Below, piece by piece: positions 24,683-33,087 of a stretch of 64,000 nt of DNA. The translations under genes and the position numbers were made by a program. Location of the stretch: the NCBI GenBank assembly GCA_963715895.1, contig OY970284.1, positions 2,108,001-2,172,000 of the forward strand, in the 5' to 3' direction. The stretch comes from JADGNZ01 sp963715895 (GTDB taxonomy: Bacteria; Acidobacteriota; Thermoanaerobaculia; Gp7-AA8). A model generated the notes under the pieces. It did not search any database, had not been told where the DNA came from, and saw only the letters and a list, made by a program, of their open reading frames with translations. Numbering within the stretch: position 1 is the first letter of the stretch; the number at the start of each line of letters is the position of its first letter.

Positions 24683-25906
24683 ATGCCCTGGAAGGCGACG
24701 AGTGTGACCGATCAAAGAGCGAAGTTCATGCTTGACTACAACGAACGGGTGCGAACGGGGCAGACCACGATGTTTGCGCTGTGTGCCGAGCACGGAGTGA
24801 GTCGAAAGACTGGGTACAAGATTGTTTTGCGATACCAGCAGAGTGGCTGGCAAGGTCTGGCGGATCACTCGCGCGCGCCGCTCGGCGGCAAGCACTGGAT
24901 CAGTCCGGAGACGATCAGCGCCGTGCTCGATGTCCGTCTCGATTTTCCGCAGTGGGGCTCGAGAAAGATCGTGGCCTATCTGCACGACATCGAGCCCAAC
25001 CAGCAATGGCCTGTGGCCAGCGTGGTTCACGAGTGGATCAAGCAGGCCGGAATGGTGATCAATCACCCTGGCCCTCGACAACGTTTCCCGCATCCAGGCC
25101 GGCCGCCGTCGGCGCCGATCGAAAGTCCCAACCAACAATGGAGCACCGACTTCAAGGGTCACTTCCGAACCAAAGATCGGCGTTACTGCTACCCCTTGAC
25201 CGTGGCCGACTCGTTCAGCCGCTACATCATCGGTTGTCAGGCTCTGAGTGCGCCCACGCTCGAACTGGCCTGGCCCGTATTCGTGAGGCTCTTCCGTGAG
25301 CACGGGTTACCTGATGCCATCCTTTCCGACAACGGCACCCCATTTTCATCCAACTCGGTCAAGAGGCTCTCGAAGTTGTCGGTGCGCTGGATACGCCTGG
25401 GAATTGAGCCTCGTCTGATCCAGCCCGGTAAGCCCCAGCAGAACGGCCGCCTTGAACGCATGCATCGAACCATGAAGGCTGAAGCGTGTGCCCAGCCTGC
25501 TGCCGACTGTCGCCGCCAGCAGCCTGTGTTCGACAGGTTCCTCGATCACTACAACTTCATTCGTCCGCATGAAGCCCTTGGCCAGACACCACCTGCGCGC
25601 AGCTATGTCCGGTCTTCGCGCGAGTACCCCAAGCAGCTACCGGAGATCGCGTATCCCTCCAGCTACCAACTCCGTCGCGTTCGGAGCAGCGGCGAGATCA
25701 AGTGGAAAGGTCAGTGGTTCTTTCTGAGCGAGTCACTCGTGGGCGAGATGATCGCCTTCGAAGACATTGACGATGGTTGCTCGATCATTCGCTTCGGCCC
25801 CCTGGAACTCGGCTACCACTCCGAGCGAGAGCACAAGCTTTACCTCGACCGATCCAGGCCTGCGCAGCAGGCAACTGCGTCCAGCCAACAACCCGACAAG
25901 GAGTAG
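24683..25906 (+). CDS. IS481-family transposase
   Basis: A 407-aa DDE transposase. ATG24683 gives MPWKATSVTDQRAKFML, the usual start for this family; the earlier in-frame codon at 24635 lies in the terminal repeat. An N-terminal helix-turn-helix (CAEHGVSRKTGYKIVLRY) is followed by the rve core with D in STDFKGHF, D in LSDNGTPF and E in NGRLERMHR, and a C-terminal beta domain. All catalytic residues are present, so the element may be active. Confidence 0.92.
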   Translation: MPWKATSVTDQRAKFMLDYNERVRTGQTTMFALCAEHGVSRKTGYKIVLRYQQSGWQGLADHSRAPLGGKHWISPETISAVLDVRLDFPQWGSRKIVAYLHDIEPNQQWPVASVVHEWIKQAGMVINHPGPRQRFPHPGRPPSAPIESPNQQWSTDFKGHFRTKDRRYCYPLTVADSFSRYIIGCQALSAPTLELAWPVFVRLFREHGLPDAILSDNGTPFSSNSVKRLSKLSVRWIRLGIEPRLIQPGKPQQNGRLERMHRTMKAEACAQPAADCRRQQPVFDRFLDHYNFIRPHEALGQTPPARSYVRSSREYPKQLPEIAYPSSYQLRRVRSSGEIKWKGQWFFLSESLVGEMIAFEDIDDGCSIIRFGPLELGYHSEREHKLYLDRSRPAQQATASSQQPDKE

Positions 25907-25950
25907 GCCCTCATGTCATGTTCGTCCAGAAGACCCGGCCGGCCGTCGTC

Positions 25951-26012
25951 TCAATCTCTGAAGGTCGACACCCCCTCCTCGATCCTCCCCCTCAAGGGGG
26001 AGGAGGAAAGGC
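25951..26012. repeat. 62-bp module shared with the IS3 remnant
   Basis: CTCTGAAGG-TCGACACCCC followed by a CTCCCCCTCAAGGGGGAG hairpin. It is almost identical to 51909-51973 at the 3' end of the IS3-family copy. Here it lies between the IS481 transposase stop and the right terminal repeat, so it was carried or gained by two unrelated IS elements. Confidence 0.7.
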
Positions 26013-26427
26013 ATCGCCTCATGCTGAAGGCAACGCAAGCTCTGAGACGTCAACCTCACACCCACCCATCAAGTGTTACCTATGTTCCCGGTCTAAAGTG
26101 TTACCTATGTTCCAGGTTGCACACCGACAGGCGGATGAGGGGGCGTTTCACGCGTACGCCGCAGAATGGAAGCAATGCATACGTCGGTAGATCGCGCCTA
26201 TCGCGTAAACGCCCCCCTCATCCGCCTTCGGCACCTTCTCCCCCCGCAAAAAACCGCGTGGGGAGAAGGGCTCTCGACGAAACGGCGTGGCGAGAAGTAA
26301 CAAGGTGCCGGCGACCCAACTTAGCGTGTGAAAAATGCGGGTTAGTTGCGGATCAGAGTTCCCCAGCCGCAGCCCGATTCCAATGTGGCACAGACACTCT
26401 TGTCTGTGCCCCCGCCGGAGCCGCCGC

Positions 26428-27249
26428 ATGAGCCACATCACGCTCACCATCGAAGATGCCGTCGGCACCATCACCATCGATCGGCCCGAGCGCTTCAACT
26501 CGCTCGACGTCGAGACCGCGCGCGATCTTCGTAAAGCGGGTCTTCAAATGGCTCGCGACGGGGACGTTCGCGCCGTCGTTCTGCGCGGCAGCGGCAGTGC
26601 CTTCTGCAGCGGCGCCGATCTCAAGTACATCCGAGGTGGCGGCGATGAGAGCGATCTCGCCTATCTGAAACCGTCGCAGCGCGGCTATGGCGAGATCTTC
26701 AAACAGATCCTCGAATACATCCACAGCACCATCTCCGAGATCCGGCGCGCGCAGAAGCCGTTCCTCGCCGCGGTCGACGGCATCGCCGCCGCCGGCGGCT
26801 TCGGACTGGCCATGTCGTGCGATCTGGTGCTGGCCTCGGAACGGGCATCGTTCGAATGGGCCTACTCCAAGACGGGATTGACGGGCGCGGAGAGCTCGAC
26901 CTTCATGCTGCCGCGGCTCATCGGCTTGCGGCGCTCCTTCGAGCTGCTCTTCCTCAACCCGCGGCTCACCGCGCAACGGGCCTGCGAGATCGGATTGGTC
27001 ACCGAGGTCTTTCCTGATGCCGCGTTTGACGCCGAGGTAACGCGCGTGGCGCGGAAACTCGCGGAAGGGCCGACCGAGGCGTGGGGAATCGCCAAGACGC
27101 TGCTGAACGAGGCGGCCGGGATGGACCGGCTCGACCACCATCTCGACCGCGAGCTGGACAACCTGGCGCGCATCGCCGACGGCGCCAACTTCGCCGAGGG
27201 CATCGACGCCTTCTTCGGGAAACGTCCGCCGGTGTTTGGAGCAACGTAA
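26428..27249 (+). CDS. Enoyl-CoA hydratase/isomerase (crotonase) family protein
   Basis: A 273-aa crotonase-fold protein, starting at ATG26428; the frame upstream is repeat sequence. The oxyanion-hole segments are SAFCSGADLKYI and AAVDGIAAAGGFGLAMSCDL. Both Glu positions of classic hydratases appear replaced (AAGGFGLA and TGLTGAESS), so isomerase or another crotonase reaction is as likely as hydration. Its stop overlaps the hypA start by one base, so it is cotranscribed with hypA-hypB, an unusual neighbour for a hydrogenase cluster. Confidence 0.82.
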   Translation: MSHITLTIEDAVGTITIDRPERFNSLDVETARDLRKAGLQMARDGDVRAVVLRGSGSAFCSGADLKYIRGGGDESDLAYLKPSQRGYGEIFKQILEYIHSTISEIRRAQKPFLAAVDGIAAAGGFGLAMSCDLVLASERASFEWAYSKTGLTGAESSTFMLPRLIGLRRSFELLFLNPRLTAQRACEIGLVTEVFPDAAFDAEVTRVARKLAEGPTEAWGIAKTLLNEAAGMDRLDHHLDRELDNLARIADGANFAEGIDAFFGKRPPVFGAT

Positions 27250-27617
27250 TGCACGAATACTCGATCGTCCAATCGCTGGTCGACTCCGTTGCCGCCGCCG
27301 TCGGCGCGCGGGAAGCGTCCGTGCCTACGCCCGTCGTCCCTACGCCTGTCGTCCATCGCGTCGATGTTTCCATCGGCGAGCTTGCCGGTGTCGATTGCGC
27401 ATTGCTGACCACGGCCTTCGAAGTCTTTCGTGCCGGGACCATTTGTGAACACGCCGCGCTGCAGATCGACCGGATCGCCGCGCTCTGGGAGTGCCCGCGC
27501 TGCCACGCGGCAATCGCGCGCGGCGGCTTTCTTCGCTGTCCGTCGTGCAACGAGCCGGCGCGCCTCGCGGCCGGCGACGAGATCGTGCTGCAACGAATCG
27601 AACTGGAGGTGTCGTGA
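27249..27617 (+). CDS. hypA: Hydrogenase nickel incorporation protein HypA
   Basis: A 122-aa nickel metallochaperone. It starts MHEYSIVQ, with His2 and Glu3 for nickel binding, and has a zinc site CPRC...CPSC near the C-terminus. A small in-frame duplication gives TPVVPTPVV around residues 27-35, slightly longer than usual. ATG27249 overlaps the crotonase stop by one base, and its stop overlaps hypB by one base. It delivers nickel to the large subunit with HypB. Confidence 0.93.
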   Translation: MHEYSIVQSLVDSVAAAVGAREASVPTPVVPTPVVHRVDVSIGELAGVDCALLTTAFEVFRAGTICEHAALQIDRIAALWECPRCHAAIARGGFLRCPSCNEPARLAAGDEIVLQRIELEVS

Positions 27618-28321
27618 TGTGTCAGGACTGTGGATGTGGTGATGTGAATCTCGTTCCGCTCGAAGTGCAGCAGCGGATCCTGGCGCGCAACGAAGACACC
27701 GCCGCGCACAACCGGAAGCACTTTCTCGACCGCGGCATCTTCGCCATCAACCTGATGGGCTCCCCAGGCTCCGGCAAGACCGCCGTGCTCGAAGCGACGG
27801 CGGGGGCTTTCGAAGGCGGCCGCAAGCTGGCGGCGCTGGCCGGCGATCTGGCAACCGAGAACGACGCCAACCGCCTCTCGCGCGCCGGCATCCGCTCGCG
27901 CGCCATCACCACCGGGCAGGCCTGCCATCTCGACGCGGAGCTGGTCCATCACGAGCTGCATCACCTCGACCTGGCCGGCGTCGAGTATCTCTTCATCGAG
28001 AACGTCGGCAATCTGGTCTGCCCCGCGGTCTACGACCTCGGGCAGGCCAGGAACGTCGTGGCGCTGTCGGTCACCGAGGGGGAGGACAAGCCGCTAAAGT
28101 ACCCGACCATGTTCGCCAAAGCCGACCTGGTGCTGCTGACGAAAGTCGATCTGATGCCGTACCTCGGCGTCTCCCTCGACGCCATCCTCGACTCGCTGGC
28201 GCGGGCGATGCCGGTTTCCAACGTGATCGCCCTCTCCACGCGCGGCGGTCTCGGCGTCGACGACTGGCTCGGCTGGCTCGAGCGCAACCGGGCCCTGGCC
28301 TTCGAGGAGGTCATGGCGTGA
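27617..28321 (+). CDS. hypB: Hydrogenase nickel incorporation GTPase HypB
   Basis: A 234-aa SIMIBI GTPase. The N-terminus MCQDCGCGD carries the CxxCGC nickel site. There is no His-rich stretch, so nickel storage is unlikely. Motifs: GSPGSGKT (P-loop), ENVGNLVCP, and LLTKVDLMPY for base recognition. ATG27617 overlaps the hypA stop and the gene overlaps the permease gene by 4 nt. Confidence 0.94.
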   Translation: MCQDCGCGDVNLVPLEVQQRILARNEDTAAHNRKHFLDRGIFAINLMGSPGSGKTAVLEATAGAFEGGRKLAALAGDLATENDANRLSRAGIRSRAITTGQACHLDAELVHHELHHLDLAGVEYLFIENVGNLVCPAVYDLGQARNVVALSVTEGEDKPLKYPTMFAKADLVLLTKVDLMPYLGVSLDAILDSLARAMPVSNVIALSTRGGLGVDDWLGWLERNRALAFEEVMA

Positions 28322-28983
28322 CTGGCGTGGCGTGGACGACATGGACCCTCGGCGCCACCGCGGCCGCCGTCGGCGCGCTGCACACGATGGCGCCCGATCA
28401 CTGGATGCCGTTCGCCGCGCTGGCGCGTGCGCGCGGCTGGAACGCGCGGCGCGCCGCGCGCACGACGGTGCTCTGCGGCTTCGGTCACGTCACCACGTCG
28501 GCCTTGCTCGGGATCGTTGCGCTCTTCGCTGGCCTGGCCGCCATCCACCTGATCGGCGGCAGGCTGGAGAGTTTTGCCAACGTGCTGTTGATGACCTTCG
28601 GCACCGTCTACCTGATCTGGGGATTGGGCCGCAGCTTCCGCCGCGATCCGCTCGCCGTGATCCATCCCCACACGCATTCGCACGGCCACCACGACCACGA
28701 CCACGGCCTCACCGAGTGGTCGCTCTTCGTCCTCTTCTCCGCCGACCCCTGCGTGGCCGTGATCCCGATGATCCTGGCCGCCGCCGGCGCCGGCTGGTTC
28801 GCCGTCGGTGCCGTGATCGTCGCCTACGAGCTGGCCACGATCGCCACGATGGTGGTCCTGGTCACCGCCGCCCACTCCGGCATCCGCGCCATCCGCGCCC
28901 CCTGGATCGACCGCTACGGCGACGCCGCCGCGGGAGCGATCATCGTTTGCGTGGGCGCGGCGATGGCGCTGTTGGGGATTTAG
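28318..28983 (+). CDS. Nickel/cobalt permease (NicO/RcnA-UreH-like)
   Basis: A 221-aa membrane protein with six or so helices. It has the metal-transporter motif HTMAPDHWMPF in helix 1, FGHVTTSALLG in the next helix, and a His-rich cytoplasmic loop (HPHTHSHGHHDHDHG, about residues 119-133). Position straight after hypB, with a 4-nt overlap, points to nickel supply for the hydrogenase. Import is inferred; related RcnA proteins export. Confidence 0.8.
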   Translation: MTGVAWTTWTLGATAAAVGALHTMAPDHWMPFAALARARGWNARRAARTTVLCGFGHVTTSALLGIVALFAGLAAIHLIGGRLESFANVLLMTFGTVYLIWGLGRSFRRDPLAVIHPHTHSHGHHDHDHGLTEWSLFVLFSADPCVAVIPMILAAAGAGWFAVGAVIVAYELATIATMVVLVTAAHSGIRAIRAPWIDRYGDAAAGAIIVCVGAAMALLGI

Positions 28984-29090
28984 GTATCGCTTAAAAGCAG
29001 AGGCCCCGGGCGTTGCGCGGCGTAGGTTGCCTCGCACCCGATCCAATCCCCCTCCCCGGTCCCCGGAATCCGTCCCTCGGAAGCGGAACC

Positions 29091-29361
29091 AAAAATCAAT
29101 CCGTCAGAACCAACAATCAATCCGTTCACTGCCAATAATCATTCCGTCACTGCGAAAAATCAATCCAACAGAACAATATATTGTTCTGTCGGAACGAATT
29201 TCGTTTCCGGTGGAGCGCCCGGCCGCTCCGCGGGAAACAAAAATCAATCCGTCGGAACGATTTTCGTTTCCGAAGGAGCGCCGGCCCGTTCCGGCGGAAA
29301 CAAAATTCGTTCCGAGGGAATGATTTTTCGCTCCTTCAGAATAATATAATGTTCTGTTGTT
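29091..29361. repeat. Degenerate tandem array with 21-bp period (array 2)
   Basis: Units such as AAAAATCAATCCGTC-AGAACC repeat at 21 bp. On the minus strand a Ser codon recurs every seventh position for 11 consecutive units (29340 to 29130), usually as Ser-x-Gly. Units also contain palindromes: GGAACGAATTTCGTTTCC and ACAATATATTGT. It fills the 453-bp gap between the nickel permease and the next minus-strand gene. A 99-codon minus-strand frame covers it (GTG29403 to 29104), but the ribosome site is weak. Nothing else is visible in this gap. Confidence 0.8.
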
Positions 29362-29436
29362 ACCAAAATCGTTTAGTCGCCAGCCGTCACCAACTGTCGT
29401 CACCGACCTCGGGATACGCGAGGCAGCCCTTGTGGT

Positions 29437-30321
29437 TCAGGGCTTGTGCGCCGGAACAGGCGGCGGTGACGGCGCAAACAGGATCGTCGGGCCATTGCCG
29501 GTGATGTGGCAGACGGCGCAATTCTCTTTCACCATCTTGTCGCCTCCCTGCAGCCTCGGTGTTTTGATCTGCGTGTAACCGCTGGGCGGGGTGAAGCTCG
29601 CCGGCGTCACGTGTTGCGGAATCTCGTATTGGTCGTAGACGATCTGCCCGTACCCCTGATGCCAGGCGCCGGCGCCGCCGCCGACCATGCTGTAGGGCTG
29701 TTTGTAGAAGACGCCGTTCACCGTCACGCCCTGTTTGGCAAGCATGGCGAAATAGCCCTGATCGCTGGCCGGCGCCGGCTGGCCGGGCGCGCCCGAGGTC
29801 AGGAACCACTCGACCGGTGTCGCCGCCGGCGGATTCGGCACCGGCAGATTGCTGCCCGGACGCGCTACGGGAAGCGGCGGAACGTTCAGCTTGGCGTTAT
29901 AGCGAGCTACGAGATCCGTCCGCGGCGGTCCCAGGTTGACGGCCATGAGCACCCACGACTTCGGATTGCAGGTGTGGCAGTAAACGCGCGTCGTGTACAA
30001 GTTGTCGTGATCGGGGTCGGGGAGGATGAACCACTCGACCACCTGATCCTTGAACGACACCGGCTCGCCGGGGAGGAGCGGCGATTGCCGGAAGAGCGAC
30101 CGGAAGTAGGTCGTGCTGCCGCCGGTAAGGTAGAGGACCTCGTCCTTCTGCGCCGGATTGGGAGGCTTGACTTCCTTCATCTGATGAAGCGTGAAAGTCA
30201 TCCTGAAGGTAGGGAGCAGTTGGGTTCCCTGGAGATAGGCGGGTTGCGGCGTTGCGCCGCAGAGGAGGATGACCACGAGGGCAAGAAACAGAACCAGCGA
30301 CTGGAATGACAGACGGGTCAC
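29437..30321 (-). CDS. Exported protein with a single CxxCH motif
   Basis: A 294-aa protein. I place the start at GTG30321, preceded by GGAGG, which gives a clean signal peptide (VTRLSFQSLVLFLALVVILL). A C-terminal CAVCH (in ENCAVCHITGNG) fits a covalent haem site, and CHTC lies in the middle. The rest is Pro-rich and has no known domain I can name. It may be a monohaem cytochrome-like periplasmic protein. Faces the Ig-like protein gene across a repeat hairpin. Confidence 0.6.
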   Translation of the reverse strand: MTRLSFQSLVLFLALVVILLCGATPQPAYLQGTQLLPTFRMTFTLHQMKEVKPPNPAQKDEVLYLTGGSTTYFRSLFRQSPLLPGEPVSFKDQVVEWFILPDPDHDNLYTTRVYCHTCNPKSWVLMAVNLGPPRTDLVARYNAKLNVPPLPVARPGSNLPVPNPPAATPVEWFLTSGAPGQPAPASDQGYFAMLAKQGVTVNGVFYKQPYSMVGGGAGAWHQGYGQIVYDQYEIPQHVTPASFTPPSGYTQIKTPRLQGGDKMVKENCAVCHITGNGPTILFAPSPPPVPAHKP

Positions 30322-30392
30322 ACGCACCTCCGAATGAGATTGTCGTTGGGGGACGCCGCGCGAATGGTACATCAGCGTTGGTCGTGTTGCGG

Positions 30393-30453
30393 GGTCTCGC
30401 GGTGTGTGGGCTGACCATTCTTGTGATCGGTTCAACCCCTAGACCGCGAGACC
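30393..30453. repeat. Hairpin, GGTCTCGCGGT module
   Basis: GGTCTCGCGGT (30393-30403) and ACCGCGAGACC (30443-30453) form an 11-bp perfect stem between two divergent genes. Same module as 1171-1201 and 50579-50697. Confidence 0.65.
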
Positions 30454-30478
30454 GAGGCATGCCTTTCGCAATCCGCGA

Positions 30479-31864
30479 ATGTCAATCATGAAGATCGCGC
30501 GGCTTGTCTCGCTTCTCTTCGGCCTGGTCCTCATTCCACTGCGCCCCCTGTCGGGAGATACGCTCAAACTGGACGGCTCCACGGTTGGAGACTTGTCCAT
30601 CACCAGCGGAACGCTTGAAGTGGCCGGTTTCTCGGAGGCGGCATCCCTGGCTCTCGGCCCTTCGGCACAGTACATCGTCGATCTCAACGCTACGTTCTGG
30701 GACAAGAACATCGATTATCTCGCCGTTCGGGGCAATGTATCGCTGGGAGGAGCCACACTGGTCCTCAATCGCATCACCATGTTCCCCGGCCAGACGCACA
30801 CGATCATCCGTAACGATGGCCCCAATCCCGTCGACGGAACGTTCCAGGGATTGCCCGAAGGGGCCTGGTTCATTCAGTCGCAGTTCCTCTACCGGATCAC
30901 GTATCACGGCGGCAGCAGCGGACGCGATGTGGCCGTCGTCCTCCCATTCAATACGAGTGCGTGGCTGTTTTCCTCGCGAAGCGCGACCAATTGGGGCTCG
31001 CCGCTGACGTTGACCGCGCACGTCATCGCCTGGGGAACCGCGCCTACGGGTCTTGTCGAATTCTTCGACGGTGCGGCAAGCCTCGGCACGGCGGTGCTCA
31101 ATGACTGGGAGGACGCCACGCTCACGATCTACGCGCTCACTCCAGGCGCGCACAATCTGTCCGCCGTCTACCAGGGATCGGATTTCAATAGCCCACGCGG
31201 TCTCTTCAGTCCCAGCACGTCGAACACACTCACGCAGACCATCCAGCAGGCGCAAGCCGTCACCGACACGACGCTCAGTGGCAGCTCCCTTTCCCCATTG
31301 GCGGGAGAGCAGACGGCCTTTACCGCACTGGTACACGCGGAAGGCTTGCATCCGACGGGCGAGGTGACGTTCTTCGATGGCGGAAACACGCTGGGGAGCG
31401 TGCCTCTCGACGGCAGCGGCAGAGCGACGATCGAGACGAGCCTTCCGAGCGGAACGCACTCCGTCTACGCCACGTTTGCCGGAACAAGCAATTACCAGCA
31501 GAGTACGTCCAACACCCTCACCGAAACAGTCAAGGAGTTGCTGCAGACGCAAACGGAGCTGAGCGTGTCGTCGAACCCGGCGATGGTGGGTGTGCCGGTG
31601 GTGCTGCGCGCCACGGTGCTGGCGGCCGGCGGCTCGCCGAAGGGAGTGGTGACCTTCATGGACGGTTCCACCATGCTGGGCATGGCGGCCGTCGGCTTCG
31701 ATCAAACCGCATCGCTCCTGGTCGACCTCGCACCCGGCCAGCACACTCTGACCGCTCTCTATCAGGGAGGCGACGGCTTCAGCGTCAGCGCCTCGGCGCC
31801 GATCCAGCAGCAGATCAACGACAGATCACCGGTTCCTGCACGGCGCCGCGCCTCGATACCCTAA
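30479..31864 (+). CDS. Secreted protein with Ig-like repeats
   Basis: A 461-aa exported protein with a signal peptide (residues 4-23 from MKIARLVSLLFG) and an N-terminal beta domain of about 140 residues. Three Ig-like repeats (Big_3_5 type) follow, each built around GxVxFFDGxxxLGxxxL ... LxxGxHxLxAxYxG. Starts at ATG30479 or ATG30488. Likely a cell-surface or matrix protein; no catalytic domain. The last 15 residues (Arg/Pro-rich) look like run-off and the gene ends just before a repeat element. Confidence 0.7.
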   Translation: MSIMKIARLVSLLFGLVLIPLRPLSGDTLKLDGSTVGDLSITSGTLEVAGFSEAASLALGPSAQYIVDLNATFWDKNIDYLAVRGNVSLGGATLVLNRITMFPGQTHTIIRNDGPNPVDGTFQGLPEGAWFIQSQFLYRITYHGGSSGRDVAVVLPFNTSAWLFSSRSATNWGSPLTLTAHVIAWGTAPTGLVEFFDGAASLGTAVLNDWEDATLTIYALTPGAHNLSAVYQGSDFNSPRGLFSPSTSNTLTQTIQQAQAVTDTTLSGSSLSPLAGEQTAFTALVHAEGLHPTGEVTFFDGGNTLGSVPLDGSGRATIETSLPSGTHSVYATFAGTSNYQQSTSNTLTETVKELLQTQTELSVSSNPAMVGVPVVLRATVLAAGGSPKGVVTFMDGSTMLGMAAVGFDQTASLLVDLAPGQHTLTALYQGGDGFSVSASAPIQQQINDRSPVPARRRASIP

Positions 31865-31866
31865 AG

Positions 31867-31992
31867 GGAGCGCTGGCGTCTCGCCGGCTGGCTCGGGGGC
31901 GTCTCGCCCCCGACCCGGCAAGACTTCAGACATTCGCTTGTAACCCGGCGGCGAGACGCACGCCGGGCCAGCCGGCGAGACGTCAGCGCTCC
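31867..31992. repeat. Inverted repeat, GGCGTCTCGCCGGCTGG module
   Basis: Arms 31867-31891 and 31968-31992 pair over 25 bp with one mismatch. A second hairpin (GGGGGCGTCTCGCCCCC, 31894-31910) sits inside. It starts two bases after the Ig-like protein stop and likely doubles as a terminator. Confidence 0.75.
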
Positions 31993-32048
31993 GGACGCAG
32001 CGCCGAGGCGCTGCACCCCGGCACGACCTCAGCATTACTATCCTGCTG

Positions 32049-33062
32049 ATGGAGAACGGTAATGGCCGCCCCCTCAAGCTCCGCATCCTTCGTGCAGTGC
32101 CGGTTCTGCTGGTGCTGGGGCTGCTCGTCCACTTTCTGCTGCCGCGGCTCGATACCATTCAGAACTCGCTGAAGACGTTGCGGACGATGGCTCCGTGGGC
32201 GGTGGGGCTGAGTTTTGCGATGGAGGCGCTGAGCTATGTGGCCAACGGCGCCTTGTTGCAGACCGTCGTAGGAATGGCGGGGGATCGGATGTCGTGGCGG
32301 CGGGCGGCGGCGATCGAGATCGGGGCGGGATCGGTGGCCCTTGTTGCCGCGGGTGCGCTGGGATTCGGGGCGGCCATCTATCGGTGGGCGCGGGCGGGAG
32401 GCGTCTCCGCCGATGCGGCGCTGGTGGCGAGCTGGCTTCCCTCGGTCTTCGATGCGGCGGCGATGATCGTGTTTGCCCTGATCAGCGGCCTTGAGCTCAT
32501 TCTGGTGCATCAGCTCTCACGGGTGACCGTCATCGCCCTGGTGATCGTCGTCTCGTTGCTCACGATCGTCATCGTGACGGCGATCGTTCTGCTGGCCCGC
32601 AATGACTGGATGCGGGCGCTCTCGAAAACGGTGTCGCGGACCGTGAAGCGGTTCCGGCCGCAATGGGATAGCTCGGGGCTGACGTCGACCGTGGAGAGCG
32701 CGGCCGATACGTGGCAGGAGATGCGGCACGGCGGCTGGCTGCGGCCGGCCTCCTGCTCGCTGATGCAGGTGGTGTTCGACCTTCTCTGTCTGCGCTATGC
32801 CTTCCTCGCCGCCGGCCACTCCCTCCACCTGACGATGCTGCTGGCCGGCTACGGCGTGCCGATGCTCCTCGGCCGGGCCAGCTTTCTACCGGGCGGAATC
32901 GCCGTCGTCGAGGTGGCGATGATCGCGCTGTATGGTGGCCTCGGCGTCCCGGCCAGCATCGCCGTGGTGGCCGTTCTCACGTACCGGCTCATCTCGTTCT
33001 GGATCCCCGCGCTCGTGGGAATCCCGATCGCGGTGACGTTGCAATCGTCGAAACCGGCGTGA
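32049..33062 (+). CDS. Flippase-like membrane protein (LPG synthase TM / UPF0104 family)
   Basis: A 337-aa integral membrane protein with about eight helices. The family pattern is visible: a central loop with ERSARxW-like polar residues is replaced here by SADTWQEMRHGG, and the glycine-rich PGGIAVVEVAMIALYGGLG motif near residues 280-300 is typical. Family members act as lipid transporters or as the membrane half of MprF. There is no synthase domain, so a lipid flippase or transporter role is inferred. Confidence 0.75.
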   Translation: MENGNGRPLKLRILRAVPVLLVLGLLVHFLLPRLDTIQNSLKTLRTMAPWAVGLSFAMEALSYVANGALLQTVVGMAGDRMSWRRAAAIEIGAGSVALVAAGALGFGAAIYRWARAGGVSADAALVASWLPSVFDAAAMIVFALISGLELILVHQLSRVTVIALVIVVSLLTIVIVTAIVLLARNDWMRALSKTVSRTVKRFRPQWDSSGLTSTVESAADTWQEMRHGGWLRPASCSLMQVVFDLLCLRYAFLAAGHSLHLTMLLAGYGVPMLLGRASFLPGGIAVVEVAMIALYGGLGVPASIAVVAVLTYRLISFWIPALVGIPIAVTLQSSKPA

Positions 33063-33087
33063 CCGGCTGGCGAGCAACGAGTCTCTT

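Larger units (their letters stand above)
24594..26123 (+). mobile_element. IS481-family insertion sequence
   Basis: About 1530 bp with TGTaCA ... TGcACA ends. Each end carries two copies of ACATAGGTAACA spaced 25 bp apart (24608 and 24633; inverted at 26073 and 26098), probable transposase binding sites. Flanks are GGTGCCG on the left and CCGACAGG on the right, giving a 3-bp CCG duplication when compared with the uninterrupted palindromic element at 42.3 kb. Contains one transposase gene and a copy of another dispersed module (25951-26012). Confidence 0.8.
24471..26409. repeat. Composite palindromic element split by an IS481-family insertion
   Basis: Outer arms 24471-24498 and 26382-26409 are 28-bp perfect inverted copies of the GCACAGACAAGAGTG module. 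Inner arms carry the CTTCTCCCCC hairpins (about 24546-24593 and 26225-26284) and a GGATGAGGGGGCG segment (26131-26150, 26209-26227). Removing the IS (24594-26123) and one CCG copy restores GGTGCCGACAGG, the sequence found in the intact relative at 42268-42510. The element separates hypE from the crotonase-hypA-hypB part of the cluster. Confidence 0.75.

Noticed and set aside
29104..29403. Real gene for a heptapeptide-repeat protein
   Set aside because: Weak ribosome site, frame ends inside the repeat while repeat continues in another frame. Kept as a finding, not as a CDS.
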